A stretch of DNA of 64,000 nucleotides from the NCBI RefSeq assembly GCF_005871205.1, contig NZ_SWKM01000011.1:1302001-1366000 (forward strand). The letters are read 5' to 3'. A program made the position numbers and the translations under genes. The notes under the pieces were generated by a model. That model was not told where the DNA came from, searched no databases, and saw nothing but the letters and a program-made list of their open reading frames with translations. Below, one piece after another: positions 28,427-39,075 of this stretch (positions are counted from its first letter, which is position 1; every line of letters starts with the position of its first letter). The DNA is from Marinobacter alexandrii. Its GTDB lineage: Bacteria; Pseudomonadota; Gammaproteobacteria; Pseudomonadales; Oleiphilaceae.

Positions 28427-29368
28427 ATGGAACCCATCCGTCCAGACGACGATGAACTCAGAGCCGGGACACCGTATGGTGGTGCTGACAGTCGTGATCC
28501 CGAAGCCACCAACGCGCAGAGCAGCAGGGGAAAAAAGCGGAAAGCACCTGCTGGAGGAAGCGGCAGCGGTCGGGGCAACGTGTTCTTGCTCTGGCTTCTG
28601 ATCATTGGTCTTGCTGGTCTGGCCGTTGCCGGGTGGTACACCCAGAATCAAAGGATTGTGGCTTTGGAAAGTCAGGTGGAGGAAGCCGACTACTGGGCTC
28701 GGCAAAGCAAGTTGGCATTGGCTCGTTTTGAAGGCGAATTATCGGAAACTGGCGAAAACCTGCAGGAGCGTGGCGCCTCGCTGGCCGAGCAGATTGCTGC
28801 GAACGATAAGGCCCTGGAAAGCGCCAACAGTGAAATCCGGAAGCTGTGGGTAGTCGCCAATGAGCGCAATAAGGGGCGTCTGAACGAACACCAATCTCGA
28901 TTGGCGGATCTGGAAAGCGCTCAGGCTGAAGACGTCGAGGCCCTGGCGGCGATGAAAGTCTCGGTTGATAAGGCCCGGTCCTCGCTGGCGGCAGACGTCG
29001 CTGCCATGGAAGAACAGATGAAAACCTCCATTGTGGCCTTGCAGGATGCCAACCGGCAGGCAACGGAGCAGCTCACGACCCTCAGTCAGCAGATAGCGGA
29101 CGTGGATCAGGTCGTCGAAAACCGCATTCGCCGGTTCGAGCAGGAGCAGAAGCTGGGTATTCGAGGAATGGAGGGCAGGATAGCGGCGCTTGAAAAGGAG
29201 TCGGGCCGACTCGCCGGTGCCGGTAGTGTGCAGACGCTCAAGAATGAGGTGGCCAGTCTGAAGCGCACCATCGCGGCGGTGGATGCGTCCCGTTCCCAGC
29301 TCACGTCGCGTCTGATTCGGCTTTCTGAAGAAGTTAATGAATTGCGCTCCCGGATGTCTGGTCAGTAA
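28427..29368 (+). CDS. Single-pass membrane protein with long coiled coil, function unknown
   Basis: 313 residues, not assigned to a named family. An acidic then basic, Gly/Ser-rich N-terminus (1-50) precedes one membrane segment at about 51-70 (VFLLWLLIIGLAGLAVAG). The remaining about 240 residues are nearly all predicted coiled coil, with heptad patterns from ALESQVEEADYW to VNELRSRMSGQ. The arrangement places the coil in the periplasm. Such proteins often act as envelope or division scaffolds, but nothing here proves that. It diverges from purE. An ATG with AGGAGAAG upstream supports the start. Confidence 0.8.
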   Translation: MEPIRPDDDELRAGTPYGGADSRDPEATNAQSSRGKKRKAPAGGSGSGRGNVFLLWLLIIGLAGLAVAGWYTQNQRIVALESQVEEADYWARQSKLALARFEGELSETGENLQERGASLAEQIAANDKALESANSEIRKLWVVANERNKGRLNEHQSRLADLESAQAEDVEALAAMKVSVDKARSSLAADVAAMEEQMKTSIVALQDANRQATEQLTTLSQQIADVDQVVENRIRRFEQEQKLGIRGMEGRIAALEKESGRLAGAGSVQTLKNEVASLKRTIAAVDASRSQLTSRLIRLSEEVNELRSRMSGQ

Positions 29369-29504
29369 CAGGCTTTTCAAAGGGTGGGGTGTCTCTGGCG
29401 GGTGCGTAACGGTTTGTAGTCATCCCTTTGCGGTAGCTCTCATTTCTGCCGGCGAGCAGTTGTTATTATCAGGCAACTCGCGGACAAGTGAAGAGTGAAC
29501 AATC

Positions 29505-30386
29505 ATGAAAAGCCCTACGCCCCCCGCTGTCCGGCTGCCTGTCCTGGCGAGCCGGGCAGTGCTGATGGCGGCATTGCTGCTCAGCTCCGGCTGTACCATC
29601 TACCAGTCCATTGGCAAGAGTGTGGGAGGCTTCCTGCATCCCGTGTCCGGTCCCGATTTTGTGCACATTCCCAATGATCAATGGGATCGGACGAACGCGC
29701 TGGTGTACTTCTATCGAACCCATTCCCAGTGGGCCGCTGAGGAGATCGAATCGCCCAGCGTCTACATCGACGACAAGCACTACTTCAATATCCGGAACGA
29801 CAGTTACACCTGGCTGGAGGTGAGTCCCGGCGAGCGCCATATTGCCATGCGACGACCGCTTCTGGGGCTGGAGGGAATGAACTCATTTAGCCTGAGCCTG
29901 ATCGCCGATGCCACGCTGACCACCGAGCCGGGGCGCATCTATTACCTGCGTTACAACGAATTGACCGAGCCTGAGCAATCTCACCCGGATCTTGATCCGG
30001 AGCACCCGCTGGCACAGGGGGATCTTCAACTGGTCACCCGTGCCTATGCCATGCAGGCCGACCAGATTATCAGTACCCGCTTCCTCAATAGTGATCTTCT
30101 GGCTCCCAATCATGCCGCTACGTCCATAGTGGAGATCAATGAAGACATGGATTACGAGCGTCGTATGGTGTTGCTTGAGGAAGAGCGGGAACTGGAAATC
30201 GAGCGACTGAAAGAGGAAGGACAATATCGAGCCGCGTCGTGGTTCTGGCCGTTCGGTGGCGGCCCTACAGTGCCGCTTGAGGCCGACCGCAGAATCCAGC
30301 AGCTTGAAGAGGACTACGCGCAGCTGGAACTGGAGCGAGAACGTAAAGCCGAGGCGGAGTCTGGCGGCGGATGGTGGATCTTTTAG
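29505..30386 (+). CDS. Putative lipoprotein, function unknown
   Basis: 293 residues. The N-terminus has a basic start, a hydrophobic stretch and LLLSSGC with a candidate lipidated C30. The next region (NALVYFYRTHSQWAAEEIESPSVYIDDKHYF, given as its ends) resembles the DUF2846-type beta domain found in lipoproteins. The last 80 residues are charged coiled coil (ERRMVLLEEERELEIERLK) ending in a Gly/Trp-rich tail. It is probably anchored in the envelope. It lies 136 bp after the coiled-coil membrane gene, in the same direction. Confidence 0.75.
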   Translation: MKSPTPPAVRLPVLASRAVLMAALLLSSGCTIYQSIGKSVGGFLHPVSGPDFVHIPNDQWDRTNALVYFYRTHSQWAAEEIESPSVYIDDKHYFNIRNDSYTWLEVSPGERHIAMRRPLLGLEGMNSFSLSLIADATLTTEPGRIYYLRYNELTEPEQSHPDLDPEHPLAQGDLQLVTRAYAMQADQIISTRFLNSDLLAPNHAATSIVEINEDMDYERRMVLLEEERELEIERLKEEGQYRAASWFWPFGGGPTVPLEADRRIQQLEEDYAQLELERERKAEAESGGGWWIF

Positions 30387-30503
30387 GCGGTTGGCAAAGA
30401 TGACCGGACGAGGAGGTGAATGCGCAATTGTCGGAATGGCATCCCGTTACTACACTGATAGCGGTTGTAACCACTGCTATGTCAGAACCGGAACGTCAAA
30501 GCC

Positions 30504-30752
30504 ATGTCATTCAAGGATTCGTTAAAGGGTAGATTCCATAAGTTGACCGAGGAATTAATCCCGCCGTTGGTCGGCACCTGGAAAGAGGTCCAGCATCGCC
30601 TCGATGAGCTCAACTGCTCGCTGGCAAACCGTTCGGTACCGGAAGGGCGGCGCTCCAAAGTCAGTGAGCTGGCGTTGCAGGAAAAGGCCGAGCAGGCGGG
30701 GCAGGGGCGCAGGCCCGTCAAGCAGCGCAGGACCAAGGCAGGCAAGTCATAG
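30504..30752 (+). CDS. Small basic protein, function unknown
   Basis: 82 residues: MSFKDSLKGRFHKLTEELIP..., with an amphipathic helical first half (TWKEVQHRLDELNCSL) and a Lys/Arg-rich tail (GRRPVKQRRTKAGKS). No family recognised; the tail would suit a nucleic-acid or ribosome contact, which is inference. The ribosome site is weak (GGAACG). The start overlaps another short frame from GTG 30416, which has better Shine-Dalgarno context but a less protein-like translation. It lies just upstream of the tRNA promoter. Confidence 0.5.
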   Translation: MSFKDSLKGRFHKLTEELIPPLVGTWKEVQHRLDELNCSLANRSVPEGRRSKVSELALQEKAEQAGQGRRPVKQRRTKAGKS

Positions 30753-30819
30753 AGATTGCATGAAAAATGGCCAATTTTGAATGGCTTGGAAGTTTTTCTC
30801 GGTTTTTTCGGTAAAACGT

Positions 30820-30847
30820 TTGACACCGCCAGTGAAATGCTTAAAAT
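30820..30847 (+). promoter_or_regulatory. Strong sigma70 promoter of the tRNA-Val/Asp/Val operon
   Basis: TTGACA, 16 nt, TAAAAT, followed by a GC-rich discriminator (GCGCGTC), the arrangement of growth-rate- and ppGpp-controlled stable RNA promoters. Predicted start near 30854, about 94 nt upstream of the first tRNA. Confidence 0.75.
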
Positions 30848-30947
30848 GCGCGTCTCACTTGGTTGAGACAGGAACTCTGAATCAACAAACAACGTTCAGC
30901 GTTGCAAGTGGATGCTCCTAACAGGGCATGGAAGTGAGTCGAAAGTT

Positions 30948-31023
30948 GGGTGGTTAGCTCAGCTGGGAGAGCATCGCCCTTACAAGGCGAGGGTCACTGG
31001 TTCGATCCCAGTACCACCCACCA
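30948..31023 (+). tRNA. tRNA-Val (anticodon UAC)
   Basis: 76 nt with encoded CCA. Acceptor GGGTGGT pairs with ACCACCC; the anticodon stem TCGCC/GGCGA encloses loop CTTACAA, giving UAC; the T-loop is TTCGATC. Identical in sequence to the copy at 31183-31258. Confidence 0.97.
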
Positions 31024-31091
31024 TTTTTCGACGCGCAGCACCGGATCACCCCATCCGGTTGCAGATTCAGGGCAAAAGCCCGAATCGATGC

Positions 31092-31168
31092 GGAGCGGTA
31101 GTTCAGTTGGTTAGAATACCGGCCTGTCACGCCGGGGGTCGCGGGTTCGAGTCCCGTCCGCTCCGCCA
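31092..31168 (+). tRNA. tRNA-Asp (anticodon GUC)
   Basis: 77 nt with encoded CCA. Acceptor GGAGCGG pairs with CCGCTCC; anticodon loop CTGTCAC gives GUC. It is the middle gene of the tRNA operon. Confidence 0.97.
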
Positions 31169-31182
31169 TTTTTACTTTTCCC

Positions 31183-31258
31183 GGGTGGTTAGCTCAGCTG
31201 GGAGAGCATCGCCCTTACAAGGCGAGGGTCACTGGTTCGATCCCAGTACCACCCACCA
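31183..31258 (+). tRNA. tRNA-Val (anticodon UAC), second copy
   Basis: 76 nt with encoded CCA, identical base for base to the tRNA at 30948-31023. Last gene of the operon; a terminator begins 9 nt after the CCA. Confidence 0.97.
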
Positions 31259-31266
31259 GAATTCGA

Positions 31267-31296
31267 AAAGGCAGGCCTCAGGGCCTGCCTTTTTTA
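31267..31296 (+). terminator. Terminator of the tRNA operon
   Basis: Stem AAGGCAGGC/GCCTGCCTT with a 6-nt loop and a run of T. It ends 5 bp before the stop codon of the convergent long FabG gene and may serve that gene too. Confidence 0.9.
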
Positions 31297-31300
31297 TTGC

Positions 31301-32707
31301 CTATTTGCCAATCAGCGATTGGCCGCACACCCGCACCACGTTGCCATTCACCCCGTTAGACGCAGGGCTGCAATACCACGCGATCGCCTCGGCCACATCA
31401 ATTGGCTGACCGCCTTGAGACAGGCTGTTCATTCGGCGCCCGGCTTCGCGAATGGTGATCGGCATGGCCGCCGTCATCTGGGTCTCAATGAAGCCAGGCG
31501 CGATGGCATTGATGGTCACGCCGTTCTTCAACTGCTTTGCCATGGCCTCGACATAGCCAATAACACCACTCTTGGCGGTGGAGTAATTGGTTTGTCCGAA
31601 GTTACCGGCGATACCGCTGATCGATGAAATGCACACAATTCGGCCGTTTTCCCGCATCAGTTCGCGGTGCATCAACTCCTCATCAATCAGTTCTTCGGCG
31701 CTCAGGTTCACCGCAATAGTCATATCCCAGAAGTGCTCAGGCATATTGCCGAGTGTTTTGTCCCGGGTAATGCCGGCGTTATGGATCACCAAGTCGATGC
31801 CGTCGAAGTGTTCCTGCACAAAGTCGGCGATCAGCTTGGGCGCGGCCTTGTCGGTAATGTCACAAGCCAGCGCCTTGCCATTGATGGCATCAGTCACTTG
31901 CTTCAGTTCGGCCATGGCCGGTGGGATATCCAGGCCAATCACTGTGGCGCCGTCACGGGCCAGTGTTTGTGCGATGGCCGCCCCAATGCCTCGGGACGCG
32001 CCGGTGACCAGAGCCACTTTGCCGGTTAGAGGGGCGGCCGGGCTGATCGTCGGTGCCGCGGCGCTCTTGCCAATGCGCACCACCTGGCCGGACACATAGG
32101 CCGAACGGGGTGACAGGAAAAAGCGCACGGTAGAATCCAGCTGTTTCTCTGCGCCCGGCGCCATCCATGCCAGATTGGCAGTGGAGCCTTTCTTGCCGAC
32201 CTCTTTGCCAACACTGCGAACAAATCCCTCCAGCGCCTGTTGGGCTGCTGCCTGAGGAGCCTTGCGGCAGGTCGCGGGGTTCTGGCCAACCACCAACACC
32301 CGGGCATTGCGGCCGAGCTTTTTGATGGTGGGGTGAAAAAAGTCGTACAGGGCCCTGAGGTCATCTGGCTTTTTCAGGCCGGTGGCATCAAAGATCAGGG
32401 CCGAAAACGTTGGCTCCGTGCCCTGGCCAAGCTCTAGAGCCTTGGCTTTGTTGCCCGCCTTGGCGGAGTCACTGAGGGAATCAATGCCGCTGGCATGGTG
32501 CACCGTAGCCGCACTGGCGTTCAGAATGCCACCGAGGGTGGCAATGGCTTTGGCGCCGTTGCCTGCGCCCACCAGAACGTCACCCTCGATAAACGGCTGG
32601 TCCGGGCGCTTCAGACGGTTCAAGGGAATGGGCGCGGGCAAGCCCAGCGACTGCGCTGCGGTTTTTCCAACCGGTGTGTTAACAAATTTCAGGTACAGGT
32701 CAGACAT
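31301..32707 (-). CDS. High-molecular-weight 3-oxoacyl reductase (FabG4-like)
   Basis: 468 residues, nearly twice a standard FabG. The N-terminal about 220 residues are a flavodoxin-like, inactive Rossmann half without a dinucleotide motif. The C-terminal half is a working SDR: TGASRGIG, NAGITRDKTL, SSISGIAGNFGQ and YSTAK. Proteins of this design reduce 3-oxoacyl-CoA or -ACP. I chose the ATG at 32705-32707 (MSDLYLKFVNTPVG) with its AAGGAAG site; 27 codons upstream are dropped. It diverges from a FadI-type thiolase, so the two may act on the same acyl-CoA pool. Confidence 0.92.
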   Translation of the reverse strand: MSDLYLKFVNTPVGKTAAQSLGLPAPIPLNRLKRPDQPFIEGDVLVGAGNGAKAIATLGGILNASAATVHHASGIDSLSDSAKAGNKAKALELGQGTEPTFSALIFDATGLKKPDDLRALYDFFHPTIKKLGRNARVLVVGQNPATCRKAPQAAAQQALEGFVRSVGKEVGKKGSTANLAWMAPGAEKQLDSTVRFFLSPRSAYVSGQVVRIGKSAAAPTISPAAPLTGKVALVTGASRGIGAAIAQTLARDGATVIGLDIPPAMAELKQVTDAINGKALACDITDKAAPKLIADFVQEHFDGIDLVIHNAGITRDKTLGNMPEHFWDMTIAVNLSAEELIDEELMHRELMRENGRIVCISSISGIAGNFGQTNYSTAKSGVIGYVEAMAKQLKNGVTINAIAPGFIETQMTAAMPITIREAGRRMNSLSQGGQPIDVAEAIAWYCSPASNGVNGNVVRVCGQSLIGK

Positions 32708-32897
32708 AGAATCTTCCTTGTGATTGCTATAGTGCATTTCGAATGCATTAAGAGAGCGGGTCGACCTACAGGGTAAAGAATCGGTCAATTTTTGTATTGA
32801 CTCAATGCCGCCGGCATATTGTCAGGCATGCCAATGAGCAGCTGGCCTGTCAGGTTAGACTGCGGATCAGTTAACCATATTCTGAAAGGACATCATC

Positions 32898-34238
32898 ATG
32901 GCACAGTCACCAAAAACCACTCAGCCCAAGACGCCGGCGCGCGCAACGCAGCCGGCGGCGCAGCAAAATGGAGTGCGCCGTGTCGCGGTCCTCGGTGGAA
33001 ACCGGATTCCGTTCGCCAAGTCGAACACGGCGTACAGCAAGATCGGCAATCAAGAGCTGCTGACATCGGCGCTGCGCGGGCTTGTAGACCGTTATGGCCT
33101 TCAGGGGCAGCGCCTGGGCGAGGTTGTAGCCGGGGCGGTGATCAAGCATTCCCGGGACTTCAACCTGACCCGGGAAGCCGCATTGAGCTCAGGCCTGGCC
33201 CCGGAAACGCCCGCTTACGATATTCAGCAGGCCTGTGGAACCGGGCTCGAGGCGGCCATCCTGGTGGCCAACAAGATTGCCCTGGGCCAGATCGAGTGCG
33301 GCATCGCCGGTGGCACAGACACCACCTCGGACGCGCCGATTGGTGTCGGTGAGGGCCTACGTGAAATCCTGCTGGACCTGAACCGTGCCAAGACCCTGGG
33401 CCAGCGCCTCAAGATTCTCGGCCGCTTCCGGCCCGGACACCTGGTGCCGGAAGTGCCTGAAAATGGCGAGCCGCGCACAGGCATGTCCATGGGCGATCAT
33501 GCCCAGATCACTGCCCATGAATGGAACATTGCCCGGGAGGATCAGGATCAACTGGCCCTGGAGAGCCATAAGAAGCTGGGGCAAGCTTACGAGGACGGTT
33601 TCTTTAGCGACCTGATGACGCCGTTGGCGGGACTGGAGCGTGACAACATCCTTCGGCCGGATACGACGCTGGAAAAACTGGCGTCGCTCAAACCCTGTTT
33701 TGATCGCGAAAATGGCACTATGACCGCCGCCAACAGTACCGCGCTGACCGACGGTGCCTCCTGCGTGCTGCTGGCGAGTGAGGAGTGGGCAAAAGCCAAC
33801 AATCTTGAGGTGAAGGCGTGGCTGACGTTCTCGGAGGTGGCCGCGGTGGACTTTGTCGACAAGAAAGAAGGCCTGCTGATGGCGCCGGCTTATGCCGTAC
33901 CGCGCATGCTTGAGAGGGCGGGTCTGAGTCTGCAGGACTTCGACTATTACGAGATTCACGAAGCCTTTGCCTCGCAAGTGCTGTCGACGCTCAAGGCCTG
34001 GGAAGATCCGGAATTCTGTAAGACCCGCCTGGAGCTGGACCAGCCGTTGGGCAGCATCGATCGCAGCAAGCTGAATGTGAAAGGCAGCAGTCTGGCAGCT
34101 GGGCATCCGTTTGCCGCGACTGGCGGTCGCATCGTGGCAACCTTGGCAAAACTGCTGGAGCAGAAGGGCAGTGGCCGTGGCTTGATCTCAATCTGTGCCG
34201 CCGGTGGCCAGGGCGTTACCGCGATTCTGGAGCGCTAA
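32898..34238 (+). CDS. Acetyl-CoA C-acyltransferase (FadI-type thiolase)
   Basis: 446 residues. Thiolase with nucleophile C113 (QQACGTGLEA), H354 (YEIHEAFA), H403 (AAGHPFAATGG) and C433 (SICAAGGQG). The first about 25 residues are a low-complexity extension. The long 440-residue form with CAAGGQG resembles FadI rather than short biosynthetic thiolases. It cleaves or forms 3-oxoacyl-CoA. Start ATG 32898 follows GAAAGGA. It diverges from the long FabG reductase. The initiator-tRNA promoter begins 25 bp after its stop. Confidence 0.93.
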   Translation: MAQSPKTTQPKTPARATQPAAQQNGVRRVAVLGGNRIPFAKSNTAYSKIGNQELLTSALRGLVDRYGLQGQRLGEVVAGAVIKHSRDFNLTREAALSSGLAPETPAYDIQQACGTGLEAAILVANKIALGQIECGIAGGTDTTSDAPIGVGEGLREILLDLNRAKTLGQRLKILGRFRPGHLVPEVPENGEPRTGMSMGDHAQITAHEWNIAREDQDQLALESHKKLGQAYEDGFFSDLMTPLAGLERDNILRPDTTLEKLASLKPCFDRENGTMTAANSTALTDGASCVLLASEEWAKANNLEVKAWLTFSEVAAVDFVDKKEGLLMAPAYAVPRMLERAGLSLQDFDYYEIHEAFASQVLSTLKAWEDPEFCKTRLELDQPLGSIDRSKLNVKGSSLAAGHPFAATGGRIVATLAKLLEQKGSGRGLISICAAGGQGVTAILER

Positions 34239-34262
34239 ATTTCCAGAAAAGCAAAATTGGCT

Positions 34263-34291
34263 TTGACAGGCACTGCTCTACCCCTTAATAT
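34263..34291 (+). promoter_or_regulatory. Strong sigma70 promoter of initiator tRNA
   Basis: TTGACA, 17 nt, TAATAT, followed by the GC-rich discriminator GCGCGCC. Transcription would start near 34298, about 40 nt before the tRNA. Confidence 0.8.
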
Positions 34292-34337
34292 GCGCGCCAC
34301 GTTGATCGGGGATGACCCGAAAGACAGGCAGTAATGA

Positions 34338-37229
<2,892 letters not shown>

Positions 37230-37247
37230 AGTTCAGCAACCGACGGA

Positions 37248-38513
37248 TCAGAATTGGTAGTTCAATGACAGAACGTAATAGTTCCAATATTTATCAAGAT
37301 CCTCGTCTTCCCTGCCGTTGTAGTTCGGCAGCCATGCAGTCCCCTCATTGAAGCTGGCCTGGCCCATGACTGACCAGTCTGTTGCAAACCGCCATTGGCC
37401 GCCGAGTGTCCAGCCCTTGCCGAACCCGCGGTAGCGGTTGTTGGGCCTGGCCGTAATCTCGCCCGAGCGATCATTCTTGTCCAGGTAGAGTTCTTCGTAA
37501 CGGGTGAACCAGGAGGTTCGAGCGGTTGCAAGCCACTCAAGCTGAAGGTAGTAGCCTTCGGTAGTGACGCTATCCGAACTGGGCTGGCCAAGAATCTCAG
37601 CGTGAAAATCAGTTTCCAGATTCAGATACTCGGCGGTCATTATCCAGTCTTGGTAGCTGTATTGGGCCGAGACAATGGCAAGCAGGCCTTCGAACTTGCC
37701 ATCAGTTACGTAGCTTAGGGGGTTCGCGACAATATCGCCCGGTGGGGCGCTCATCAGCGCTTCCTGAGCCTCAGCCACCGACTGGGTCTCATCGAGGTCG
37801 ATGGTCAGATCCACCAGGCTCAAGCCCAGGCGCAAATCTCGGTCGAAGGCCGGCACCAGGTTCAGATTTAGCAACCAGAGCGGAATATCGTCGGATTTAC
37901 CCATAGAAACGCGCTGCCCGAAAGCAAACTCCTCGAAGTCGTCCAGATCAATGTTGCGTTGGCCACCAGACACCTCCCAGGTGATCAGGTTTTCACTGAA
38001 AAGGACGGAGCCGTAGAGATTCACACCATCGACAGACAGCAAGGTGTCCCGGAACGCATCGAAATAAATCGAGTCGGGTACGTTATAGCCGGGGCGGGCC
38101 GACGGGATGTCCCGGATGGCGTTGTAGAAACCGATGTTATTTTTCACCCGACCTGCTCGGATGCCGAAGGATATATTCTGATCGCTGAATACGAGGTAAT
38201 CGGCCAGTAGAAAGTCGATCCGGACGTCGCCATCGTCGGCTTCGTCCTGTTGTCGGCTGAGCACCTGCCCGGCTAGCCGCAATTCAGGCGTAAGTTCGGT
38301 GAAGCCGTTGACGCCAAGTTCGCGAAACTTCACCGACCCATTTTTAGAATCCGTGCCGGCATAGGGGTTGTCAGGGCTATAAAGGAACGCCTGATTTACG
38401 AAGCCATGAATTTGGGAGGAGTTGTTGATATCGATCGCCATAGCGGGGGAGCACGCAGCCAGGGAAACTGCAAAAAGCGCCTTTGCAAGAATTCCTTCTG
38501 AAAGTGTCTTCAT
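37248..38513 (-). CDS. Outer-membrane beta-barrel protein, porin-like
   Basis: 421 residues with a signal peptide (LFAVSLAACSPAMA, cleavage near 26-27). The mature part alternates polar and hydrophobic residues in strands, as in LRLAGQVLSRQ, SFGIRAGRVKNN and WSVMGQASFN, and ends in LSLNYQF with a C-terminal Phe, the assembly signal for the BAM machine. RAGRVKNNIGFYNAIRDIP resembles a motif of porin-like proteins encoded next to diguanylate cyclases. No solute can be assigned. Its start overlaps the PBP-like stop by 4 bp (ATGA), so translation is coupled. Confidence 0.85.
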   Translation of the reverse strand: MKTLSEGILAKALFAVSLAACSPAMAIDINNSSQIHGFVNQAFLYSPDNPYAGTDSKNGSVKFRELGVNGFTELTPELRLAGQVLSRQQDEADDGDVRIDFLLADYLVFSDQNISFGIRAGRVKNNIGFYNAIRDIPSARPGYNVPDSIYFDAFRDTLLSVDGVNLYGSVLFSENLITWEVSGGQRNIDLDDFEEFAFGQRVSMGKSDDIPLWLLNLNLVPAFDRDLRLGLSLVDLTIDLDETQSVAEAQEALMSAPPGDIVANPLSYVTDGKFEGLLAIVSAQYSYQDWIMTAEYLNLETDFHAEILGQPSSDSVTTEGYYLQLEWLATARTSWFTRYEELYLDKNDRSGEITARPNNRYRGFGKGWTLGGQWRFATDWSVMGQASFNEGTAWLPNYNGREDEDLDKYWNYYVLSLNYQF

Positions 38514-38956
38514 GGCTGAACTCCTTGCAACACCTTAACGCCGTCCGTGGGATAGTTCTTCGAGACGTAGCCGATTGCTCCTGGTGTTGTCCGGATCACT
38601 TTCAACATTTCGTCCTCTGACTCAACTACGGTTGGTGCCTTGCCGGTGCCAGTGAACAGCATCCGATTCCAGATCCGATCAAGTTGATGGGCCTGAATTT
38701 GCAGGCGATCGACCACAAATTTGCGGTGGAGGTTGCTGTCACTGGGTAAGATAAAAACTTGAATGGCCAGGCCATCTGGCCATTTTCTGGTTTGCATGGC
38801 GAATATCTGGTTAAGGTAAACGGAGTCAAGCAGAGTGGGGTCGACACTCTCATGGAGCAGGATTTTGGGCGTGGCGTACGCTGCCGAAGTTAGCGCTAAT
38901 AAGACGCCTAGCATCAGGCTGCGAATCCCGCGGGAGCGGACCTGCGGTGGGTTCAT
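38510..38956 (-). CDS. Small periplasmic PBP-like protein
   Basis: 148 residues. A signal peptide (SLMLGVLLALTSAAYA) precedes a short domain related to phosphate-type substrate-binding proteins: LDSVYLNQIFAMQTRKWPDG, then IWNRMLFTGTGKAP and TTPGAIGYVSKN. At about 125 mature residues it is a single lobe, too small for a whole transporter binding protein. I chose the ATG at 38954-38956 for its AAGGAT site; longer starts at 38998 and 39049 exist. It is first in the operon with a porin and a GGDEF-EAL protein; no ABC transporter genes are near, so a sensing role is inferred. Confidence 0.8.
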   Translation of the reverse strand: MNPPQVRSRGIRSLMLGVLLALTSAAYATPKILLHESVDPTLLDSVYLNQIFAMQTRKWPDGLAIQVFILPSDSNLHRKFVVDRLQIQAHQLDRIWNRMLFTGTGKAPTVVESEDEMLKVIRTTPGAIGYVSKNYPTDGVKVLQGVQP

Positions 38957-39075
38957 ATTATCCTTGAATGGGCGTCGCGATTTCGAACTTGTGCTCATAT
39001 GTAGTTGAGTATTGCCGAAAATGCGTCGATATAATGTGATTTTCCCCACTTATTTTATTCATCCTTGTAGCATTT

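Noticed and set aside
30954..31169. Open frame antisense to tRNA-Val and tRNA-Asp (translation contains WYWDRTSDPRLV)
   Set aside because: Classic spurious product of reading tRNA genes backwards.
30912..31409. 165-codon plus-strand frame running through all three tRNAs and into the fabG end
   Set aside because: Covers three structured RNAs and a terminator; no protein-like features.
31301..32707. Possible fusion or duplication artefact in the double-length FabG
   Set aside because: The inactive N-terminal half plus active C-terminal half is the normal design of high-molecular-weight FabG proteins.
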